Positions 1-5,479 of a DNA stretch of 5,761 nt are shown here, piece by piece. Source of the DNA: an uncultured Brevibacterium sp. Its GTDB lineage: Bacteria > Actinomycetota > Actinomycetes > Actinomycetales > Brevibacteriaceae. Within the stretch, counting starts at the first letter, position 1; every line of letters begins with the position of its first letter. The translations under genes and the position numbers were made by a program. The DNA is taken from assembly GCA_902489185.1 (NCBI GenBank), contig CABTZC010000144.1, positions 1 through 5,761 of the forward strand, in the 5' to 3' direction. Below the pieces are notes generated by a model. The model saw only the letters and a program-made list of their open reading frames with translations, was not told where the DNA came from and did no database searches.

Positions 1-11
1 ATGTGTCACAT
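1..11. promoter_or_regulatory. Palindrome ATGTG-T-CACAT, candidate operator
   Basis: Bases 1-11 form a perfect palindrome with 5-bp arms around one central base. It lies just upstream of the presumed -10 at 16-21, in what would be the promoter spacer, a position where a bound repressor would block RNA polymerase. It starts at the window edge, so its true extent is unknown. No regulator gene is visible nearby. Confidence 0.35.
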
Positions 12-29
12 TCGGTACAGTATTGACTA
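1..29 (+). promoter_or_regulatory. Probable promoter of the M20 peptidase gene (partial)
   Basis: TACAGT at 16-21 fits the actinobacterial -10 pattern TANNNT, and the ATG follows 8 nt later, so the transcript start falls on or just before the start codon. No purine-rich Shine-Dalgarno is present. A -35 box with a 17-bp spacer would lie before the first base of the window and cannot be seen. The match is inferred by eye. Confidence 0.5.
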
Positions 30-1172
30 ATGTCTGCTCACCCGATTTTAACCACGACTGCTGACCTGGAGCTTTTTATTCACCAGTTCCACCAAACGGT
101 GGAAACTGAGTCCCCTTCAAACGACAAGGCTGCGCTCCACCGCTCGGCTCGCCTGTTCGACGCGTTAGGCGAAGGCCTGATGGGTGAAGCTGCACAGATG
201 GACGTCATCGACGGTTTCCCTCACCTGGTGTGGCGGTTTGGAAACGGTCCCCGGCGCGTCGTGCTTATTGGCCATCACGACACCGTGTGGCCCATGGGAA
301 CCATTGACGACATGCCTTTCACCATCTCTGGCGGGATCATTCGGGGCCCTGGCACCGATGACATGAAAGGTGGCGTGCTCATCGCGATGCACGCGCTGAA
401 GAAAGTCAAAGAGCAGCTAGGCACCCTGGACGGTGTCACACTTCTCGTCACTGCCGACGAGGAGCTTGGTTCCCTGACCTCCCGGGACCTTATCGAGCAC
501 GAATCTGCTCACGCACGCGCGTCCCTGGTTTTTGAATCTGGTGGCCCCAACGGTGAAGTCAAGGTGGCCCGCAAGGGTGTGGCCATTTACCATCTCAACG
601 TCACCGGGCGCGCCGCTCACGCTGGCGTTGAACCAGAAAAAGGGATCAACGCCACCACCGAGGTCGCATCGCAGGTCGTTAAGATCGCCGGACTCAACAA
701 CCCAGAAGCTGGCACCTCCGTGGTCCCTTCTTTTATGCACTCCGGAACTACCACCAACACGGTTCCAGCGAAGGCGACATTGTCGATTGACTCACGAGCC
801 ACCTCGGCGCGCGAACAACAACGCGTAGACAAGGCGCTACGCAGGTTGCGCCCCGTCATCCCCGGCGCGCAACTCCACCTCGACGGTGGGATTAACCGCC
901 CACCGTGGGAACGCAAGGTATCCGCGCACCTGTTTGCGCGTGCCCGCAAGGTAGCCCAAGAGCTGGGCCAAGACGAACTCAAACCCATCATGGTGGGCGG
1001 CGGTTCCGACGGGAATTTCACGGCCGCGTTGGGCACGCCCACCCTGGACGGTCTGGGCACTGTGGGCGGCGGATCGCACGCGGTGGACGAGCACGCTCGC
1101 ATCGATTCGATCCTGCCGCGCATCGACCTCACCGCCGGCCTGGTGGTGGACCTGCTGACTAGCGACCAGTAG
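30..1172 (+). CDS. M20 family metallopeptidase, carboxypeptidase G2-like
   Basis: This is a di-zinc amidohydrolase/exopeptidase of 380 aa, complete and of normal family length. It follows the glutamate carboxypeptidase (CPG2) pattern. First metal motif GHHDTVW has H82 as likely ligand and D84 as its helper. GPGTDDMKGG supplies bridging D111. TADEELGS has catalytic base E144 and ligand E145. E169 in FESGG and H350 in GGGSHAVDE complete the site. The lid/dimerisation domain (about 180-290) carries GRAAHAG with H197 and DSRAT with R255. There is no signal peptide or membrane segment, so it is probably cytosolic. The substrate cannot be read from sequence; a C-terminal acidic or N-acyl amino acid, or a dipeptide, is likely. 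The ATG at 30 has no Shine-Dalgarno but lies 8 nt after a TACAGT hexamer, which suggests a leaderless mRNA. Its 3' end overlaps holB by 14 bp tail to tail. ArgE/DapE-like roles are possible but less likely. Confidence 0.93.
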   Translation: MSAHPILTTTADLELFIHQFHQTVETESPSNDKAALHRSARLFDALGEGLMGEAAQMDVIDGFPHLVWRFGNGPRRVVLIGHHDTVWPMGTIDDMPFTISGGIIRGPGTDDMKGGVLIAMHALKKVKEQLGTLDGVTLLVTADEELGSLTSRDLIEHESAHARASLVFESGGPNGEVKVARKGVAIYHLNVTGRAAHAGVEPEKGINATTEVASQVVKIAGLNNPEAGTSVVPSFMHSGTTTNTVPAKATLSIDSRATSAREQQRVDKALRRLRPVIPGAQLHLDGGINRPPWERKVSAHLFARARKVAQELGQDELKPIMVGGGSDGNFTAALGTPTLDGLGTVGGGSHAVDEHARIDSILPRIDLTAGLVVDLLTSDQ

Positions 1173-2352
1173 CCTGCGCGGCGGGGCTCCACGGACGGGA
1201 CAGCCCAATGAACGCGGCCTCCACGATGAGGAGCGGCGCCGTGTTTGTTTGCAGGCGGGTCCGGGCAAGTTGTAGCACGTCGATCTGTTTGAGTGTGGTC
1301 ACTGGGTCTGACGAATCAGCGATGCTCGAGATCAGCTGCTCATCCCCCACGTTGATGAGGTTCTCTTTTTCGCCCATCCCCCACATGAGGACGTCGCGGT
1401 AAAGCGCGAGCAGTTCGAGGAACATGGCGTCGAGCTCGTCGTTTCGAGCGCGCGAATCGCGACGTTTCTGTTCGTCTTCGAGCCGTTTGATTTGCGAGCG
1501 CACAGCCGGTGGCGGGTTCTTCCCCGGTTCAACTCCAAGCGTGTGCAGGAGTTCTTCCTTTTCCTTGGCGTTGCGATCCTTGGTGCGATCACTGGCACGG
1601 GCTGCTGCTTGGTCCAGGGTTTCGCCAGCCAGCCGCACGGTAGCGCCCAGGGAGTCAAGTTTGAGTGGGATCCGCAGGATCTGTTCCCGCACGTGGCGGG
1701 CGTCGGCGTTGGTTGCTAGGTATTTGGCCCGTCCGATGTGATTTTGGGCTGCCGATGCCGCCCACGCCGCCACTTCCGGGTCAATGCCGTTGCGCGTGCT
1801 GAGCAGCTGTGCGATCGCTTTGACCGGCGGGATGCGCAGGTTGACGTTGCGACACCGTGAGCGGATGGTTGTCAGAACATCTTGGGGGCTGGGGGCGCAC
1901 AGGAGCCACACGGTAGCCGGCGGGGGTTCTTCGGTTGCTTTGAGCAGCACGTTCGACGTGCGTTCTGTCATGCGGTCCGCGTCTTCAATGATGACCACGC
2001 GCCAGTCTGCGTTCACCGGGGAGGCCTGCGCTTTGCCCACAATGTCACGAACTTCATCAATAGAGATGACCGACTTTTGTGTGGACATCACCGTCATGGA
2101 CTCGTGGTTGCCCGCCAAGGCTCGTTTGGCTTGTGGGCTTAAGCTTGCGCCATGATCTGGGGTCAGTAGTGCAGCGGCGAAGGCCTTAGCAGCGTTCGAG
2201 CGGCCCGAACCGGGTGGCCCTGTGAGCAACCACGCGTGCGTCATGGCCTGCGGGTCACTGGCAGCGCGAGCCAAGGTTGCGATCGCCGCATCCTGGCCCA
2301 CGAGGTCAGCCCACACGGTTCCGACCATTTGGGAGTGGGTGTCAGCCGTCAT
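1159..2352 (-). CDS. holB: DNA polymerase III subunit delta-prime (clamp loader)
   Basis: HolB is the stator subunit of the clamp loader, which places the beta sliding clamp on DNA. The 397-aa protein has an AAA+ fold. Walker A is GPPGSGRS (45-52), with Arg replacing Lys as is usual in actinobacterial delta-prime, so ATP hydrolysis is not expected. EDADRM (123-128) is the degenerate Walker B. EEPPP (141-145) and RSRC (164-167), holding the trans-acting arginine finger R166, are intact. A charged insert at about 250-305 precedes the final helices (FLELLALYRDVLMW), as in actinobacterial relatives. The region that normally carries a four-cysteine zinc module (about 61-90) has no cysteine; the only cysteines are C152 and C167. 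The ATG overlaps the tmk stop as ATGA with no convincing Shine-Dalgarno, so translation is probably coupled to tmk. Its 3' end overlaps the convergent peptidase gene. Confidence 0.96.
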   Translation of the reverse strand: MTADTHSQMVGTVWADLVGQDAAIATLARAASDPQAMTHAWLLTGPPGSGRSNAAKAFAAALLTPDHGASLSPQAKRALAGNHESMTVMSTQKSVISIDEVRDIVGKAQASPVNADWRVVIIEDADRMTERTSNVLLKATEEPPPATVWLLCAPSPQDVLTTIRSRCRNVNLRIPPVKAIAQLLSTRNGIDPEVAAWAASAAQNHIGRAKYLATNADARHVREQILRIPLKLDSLGATVRLAGETLDQAAARASDRTKDRNAKEKEELLHTLGVEPGKNPPPAVRSQIKRLEDEQKRRDSRARNDELDAMFLELLALYRDVLMWGMGEKENLINVGDEQLISSIADSSDPVTTLKQIDVLQLARTRLQTNTAPLLIVEAAFIGLSRPWSPAAQATGR

Positions 2353-4679
2353 GAATTCCGTCGCGCATCACGCAGGCGTTGGCGCGCCTGCTGTTCGATC
2401 ATGGACTGCCGTTGGAGTTTGTCGCGGTTAGTTTCAGGGTCCGGCTGTGCTGTGGTTTCAGCAGACTCCGCTTCATCCGCACCGTCAACGTCGATCGGTT
2501 CGGTGAGGAACTGTGGGGGTTCAGCGTAACGATTTTCGTCGACTGCCTTCCGGGCGTCTTCAGGAGACATCCGTTCGGTGGGAACACCTTCGAACACGCC
2601 GCGGGGTGCGATCGGTTCAAACGTGTCGGCGACGTCTGCGGATTCGTCACCGTCGATGACCGCGTCGACGACGCGCTGGATGTGTTCGGCTACTTCGTTG
2701 ACGGAACGCCCCGCCGGGATCACCGCGTACCTGTCCGGCTGGGCTTCTGCCAACCGCAGGAACCCTTGGCGCACACGGTCCTTAAACTCCAGGCTCTGTT
2801 TGTCCAAGTGGTTTGCGTCCTCGCGGCTACCCATGCGTTCGGCGGCCACCCGCGGGTCAATGTCCAGTACCAGCGTCAGGTTTGGCACCAGCCCCGAGGT
2901 CGCCCACCGCGACAGCGCAAGAACATCGGCCTCAGGCAGCTCACGACCACCGGCCTGGTAAGCAAGCGAGGAGTCGATGTAACGGTCGGTAATCACGGCC
3001 CCACCCTGGTCCAGGTGCGGGTTGATGAGGGTCGTGACGTGGTGCGCGCGGTCAGCTGCATAGAGAAGAGCCTCAGACTTGGGCGAAACTGCTTCACCGT
3101 CCAGCAGAACACTGCGAATCGCCTGACCCACAGGCGTGCCACCGGGTTCACGGGTCGCAACGACAGGCTCAAACTCACGGGATTTCAGGTGTTCGACAAG
3201 CTTGCGGATCTGGGTGGTTTTGCCGGCTCCGTCCCCACCTTCGATCGCGATGAAGAGCCCAGTGGAGGGCGCGGCAGGTTCTGGAACTGCCAGTGAGTTG
3301 GCGCCGGATTCCTTAGGTTCGTCCGCCGAGGTGGTTGCCGCTGGCAGCACGCGTGTTTCTTGGTCTTCAGAGACTTCGCGGGCTGGTGCTGTGACGTTGG
3401 ATGAGGTGTCGCCGGACACCTGGAACGCGTTCATGAGGTCAACGCCCATTCCGCGCACGCCCATGGGTGAGAACAAGAAGATCGCTAGGATTCCAGTTGC
3501 AAAGGCCAGAAGGCCGATCGTGCTGAAGGCAACGCCGGATGCCGAGAGCACCCATGTGGTCACGGGTGACAGGTTGAGGTCGAACGTGATGTTGAGGCCA
3601 CAGAGAAGCGTGGCCACAAGCATGCCCACGGCAAGGCCCACACGGCGGGAGAATTCGTATTTTTGTGCACGCACACCCACGCCCACACTGAACGCGGTGA
3701 GTGCCATGACCACGGCTTTTCCGGACAGTTCGTTGATGAGGCCCGCGAAGATCATGAACAGTCCGGCTGCGACCAGCGCGAACGCTGTCAGACGTGGCCG
3801 GGTCATTCCGGGTGCGAATGTAGGACCGGATTCGTATCCGGTGGCCCAGCCCAAGAGCACGGCTGCGATCATCAACCCAACAGCACCCTGCCCGTAACCA
3901 CCGTCCACGGTGGCGGGGAGAGGAAGAATGAACAGCGCGCCCAGGACAGCAAAAAGCGCGTAGCAAGCCCATGGGAACGCGATCGACATGTGACCGCGGG
4001 AGCGTTTGATGGCCAGCGTGTGCGGGAACGTGTGAAGGTCGTCGATATCGCGGTTTGAGGACAGCGGGAACACCAGCACCATGAGCGCTGCCGCGATGAG
4101 CAGGATTGCGCCGACGAACAACAGCCAGCGCAAAGCGTGGGCGCCTGCTGGGACGCCGTGTTCAAGCTCAAAGTAGTACGTGACCAGCAGGAAGATCCCA
4201 ACAGCTAGACCACCCGTGCGCCACGGCTTGGTGTGAAGTTCAGGCGCGTGGGCCGCGAGCACGCCCACCAACATGCCCAATAGTGCGGCCACGACCAGGG
4301 TCAGCCAATACGTGGGGATGAACACGACAACGACCGATACACACGCAGTTGCGGCTGCAAAGAGTGTGAGTAGCTGAGAGCGGATGGATTCTTTCAGCTG
4401 TGTCAGTTTCTTAGGCGGAATGAGAACACCCACCACCGAAAGCGCAAAGAACGCGAGTAGGCCTGGCACAGCAAATGAGGAGTTGAACTGGCCGTCACGT
4501 TGGAGTTGAGTGAGCTCACCGTAGCGGCTGATCTCCATGGCCCCGCCGAACCCGTGAATACCCACGATTGCGAACGAAATTGCCGCTGAACTCAGTGCGA
4601 CCAACCACGCTCCAACTTCGAGTGCAGCGTGACCAACAGTCCCGGCGTGTGGCTTAGATAGAACAGTTTGAGTATCCAC
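2349..4679 (-). CDS. tmk: dTMP kinase fused to an N-terminal 12-helix membrane domain
   Basis: Thymidylate kinase converts dTMP and ATP to dTDP and ADP for DNA synthesis. This 776-aa protein is more than three times the usual length of about 210. Residues 1-405 form about 12 membrane helices (roughly 22-44, 68-88, 102-122, 124-144, 155-170, 183-206, 232-254, 263-282, 296-316, 320-337, 346-364, 373-405), with a longer central loop at 207-231. I see no clear transporter signature. After a polar linker (406-473) comes a full kinase: P-loop EGGDGAGKTT (480-489), TREPGGTP (509-516), DRYIDSSLAYQ (565-575) and a lid with R619. Residues 676-776 are an acidic, probably disordered tail ending in a basic helix. 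MFS-like fusions to Tmk are known in actinobacteria such as Streptomyces. The start is GTG, 7 nt after a TAGGCT hexamer and without a Shine-Dalgarno. It is the first gene of the operon with holB. Confidence 0.95.
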   Translation of the reverse strand: MDTQTVLSKPHAGTVGHAALEVGAWLVALSSAAISFAIVGIHGFGGAMEISRYGELTQLQRDGQFNSSFAVPGLLAFFALSVVGVLIPPKKLTQLKESIRSQLLTLFAAATACVSVVVVFIPTYWLTLVVAALLGMLVGVLAAHAPELHTKPWRTGGLAVGIFLLVTYYFELEHGVPAGAHALRWLLFVGAILLIAAALMVLVFPLSSNRDIDDLHTFPHTLAIKRSRGHMSIAFPWACYALFAVLGALFILPLPATVDGGYGQGAVGLMIAAVLLGWATGYESGPTFAPGMTRPRLTAFALVAAGLFMIFAGLINELSGKAVVMALTAFSVGVGVRAQKYEFSRRVGLAVGMLVATLLCGLNITFDLNLSPVTTWVLSASGVAFSTIGLLAFATGILAIFLFSPMGVRGMGVDLMNAFQVSGDTSSNVTAPAREVSEDQETRVLPAATTSADEPKESGANSLAVPEPAAPSTGLFIAIEGGDGAGKTTQIRKLVEHLKSREFEPVVATREPGGTPVGQAIRSVLLDGEAVSPKSEALLYAADRAHHVTTLINPHLDQGGAVITDRYIDSSLAYQAGGRELPEADVLALSRWATSGLVPNLTLVLDIDPRVAAERMGSREDANHLDKQSLEFKDRVRQGFLRLAEAQPDRYAVIPAGRSVNEVAEHIQRVVDAVIDGDESADVADTFEPIAPRGVFEGVPTERMSPEDARKAVDENRYAEPPQFLTEPIDVDGADEAESAETTAQPDPETNRDKLQRQSMIEQQARQRLRDARRNS

Positions 4680-4680
4680 A
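4672..4680 (+). promoter_or_regulatory. DnaA-box-like nonamer over the tmk start codon
   Basis: GTATCCACA differs from the classical DnaA box TTATCCACA only at the first base and covers the tmk GTG. A weaker related nonamer, TCGTCCACC (4694-4702), lies 22 bp away in the same orientation, about two helical turns. Roughly one such single-mismatch site is expected by chance in a window of this length on both strands, so the support is only positional. Confidence 0.25.
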
Positions 4681-4726
4681 CGACTAAGCCTACTCGTCCA
4701 CCCCAGTTACCGCGTACAGTTAAGCA
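4680..4726. promoter_or_regulatory. Divergent promoter region, tmk-holB (-) and ligase-family gene (+)
   Basis: This 47-bp gap is the only space for both promoters. On the plus strand TACAGT (4715-4720) is followed by 6 nt and then the GTG start. On the minus strand TAGGCT (complement of 4687-4692) is followed by 7 nt and then the tmk GTG. Both fit TANNNT -10 elements with transcription starting at the start codon. No convincing TTGACA-type -35 is seen for either, and there is no Shine-Dalgarno on either side. The -35 region of each promoter would overlap the -10 region of the other, so the two probably interfere or are co-regulated. Confidence 0.5.
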
Positions 4727-5479
4727 GTGATGTCACAGAACTTGGAATATATAGCGGACACCAGCGCGGGAGCTGTCCGCGACCTCGGCGTTGCCAGGGC
4801 CCTTCTTGACGACATCCGGAACGGAAGCCGCGGACCTACCCTACGGATTTACCAACCCAAACCCACGGTGGCGTTTGGTGCCCGGGACCGGTTCGCCGCG
4901 GGTTTCCCACAAGCAGCCCAGGCGGCCAGCGCCCACGGTTTTACCCCAGCACTGCGGACCCTTGGAGGACGCGCAGCGGCGTACCACCTCGGGAGTTTGG
5001 TGCTTGACCACCTAGAGCCGGCCAGCACGCTGTACGGCAAGACTCAGGAGCGGTTCACGCAGTTTGGCGGGCTGTACGCCTCAGCCTTGCGCACGCTGGG
5101 TGTGGATGCGCGCATTGGCGAGATTCCGGGTGAGTACTGCCCGGGCGAGTTTTCGGTCAACGCGGCCGGACGTATCAAAATCATTGGCACGGCGCAGCGG
5201 GTGACCAATAAGGGGTGGTTGTTTTCGTCCTCGGTGATTGTGACGGACCCGCAGCCCATTCGCGCGTGTCTGACCGATGTCGAAGCCGCCCTGGGCGTGG
5301 ACTGGGACCCGCAGACCGGTGGTGCGTTGAGTGAGCTCCACCCGGGGATCACGGTTGAGGACGTCAAAGACGCGTTTTTGGCCGCGTATGCTGCGGAGTG
5401 GGACATCCGCGAAACCACGCTCACAAGTGAGGTTATCGATGCCTCTCACGCATATGACGAGAGGCACCGGGTGGAGTGA
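4727..5479 (+). CDS. Lipoate-protein ligase A / octanoyltransferase family protein
   Basis: This is a 250-aa member of the biotin/lipoate protein ligase (BPL/LplA) fold, which attaches or transfers lipoyl or octanoyl groups to lipoyl domains of 2-oxoacid dehydrogenases or GcvH. Visible motifs are the RTLGGRAAAYH substrate loop (77-87), GEYCPGEFSVN (135-145) and the lysine motif KIIGTAQR with K151, the expected acyl-binding lysine. The C-terminal portion is short, without the separate accessory domain of E. coli LplA. The YCPG cysteine (C138) before the lysine resembles the B. subtilis LipL amidotransferase, so transferase activity is as plausible as an ATP-dependent ligase. Tandem start codons GTG (4727) and ATG (4730) are in frame. 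Neither has a Shine-Dalgarno, and TACAGT ends 6 nt before the GTG, suggesting a leaderless transcript. It is divergent from tmk, convergent with topA, and has no lipoyl-pathway neighbour in view. Confidence 0.85.
   Translation: MMSQNLEYIADTSAGAVRDLGVARALLDDIRNGSRGPTLRIYQPKPTVAFGARDRFAAGFPQAAQAASAHGFTPALRTLGGRAAAYHLGSLVLDHLEPASTLYGKTQERFTQFGGLYASALRTLGVDARIGEIPGEYCPGEFSVNAAGRIKIIGTAQRVTNKGWLFSSSVIVTDPQPIRACLTDVEAALGVDWDPQTGGALSELHPGITVEDVKDAFLAAYAAEWDIRETTLTSEVIDASHAYDERHRVE
5440..5466. terminator. Candidate bidirectional terminator hairpin inside the ligase-family gene 3' end
   Basis: TGCCTCTC (5440-5447) and GAGAGGCA (5459-5466) are perfect 8-bp inverted arms around an 11-nt loop. The hairpin lies just before the stop codons of both convergent genes, downstream of topA on the minus strand and at the end of the ligase-family gene on the plus strand. 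A smaller inverted pair, CTCAC-AA-GTGAG (5420-5431), sits beside it. Neither side has a proper U-tract directly after the stem, although a T-rich stretch follows at about 5486-5506 on the plus strand. Actinobacterial terminators often lack U-tracts, so this remains a plausible call only. Confidence 0.4.

Noticed and set aside
617..1268. Minus-strand open frames antisense to the M20 peptidase gene
   Set aside because: They are Arg/Pro-rich shadow frames with no motifs; the plus strand carries the full set of M20 metal ligands.
3432..3464. Possible internal start at Met406, Met411 or Met416 giving a soluble Tmk
   Set aside because: No Shine-Dalgarno precedes any of these ATGs and no promoter-like sequence stands out, so I see no support for a separate soluble product.
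2379..3897. Long plus-strand open frames (305 and 253 codons) antisense to tmk
   Set aside because: They are antisense shadows in GC-rich DNA. The translations are Arg/Ser-rich without a recognisable domain, while the minus-strand frame encodes clear Tmk motifs.
3898..3913. Perfect stem CCACCG-TCCA-CGGTGG
   Set aside because: It lies deep inside the tmk membrane domain, encoding a Thr-Val-Asp-Gly loop, with no junction nearby; it is probably an accident of GC-rich coding sequence.
4704..4722. Direct repeat CAGTTA (4704-4709 and 4717-4722) in the divergent promoter
   Set aside because: Six-base repeats 13 bp apart are too short to call an operator, and one copy overlaps the presumed -10.
4754..4780. 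Inverted repeat GCGGACA / TGTCCGC with 13-bp spacer early in the ligase-family gene
   Set aside because: Seven-base arms with free spacing are expected several times in a window this size, and the sequence is within codons. Its place soon after the presumed transcription start is mildly suggestive, but not enough for an operator call.
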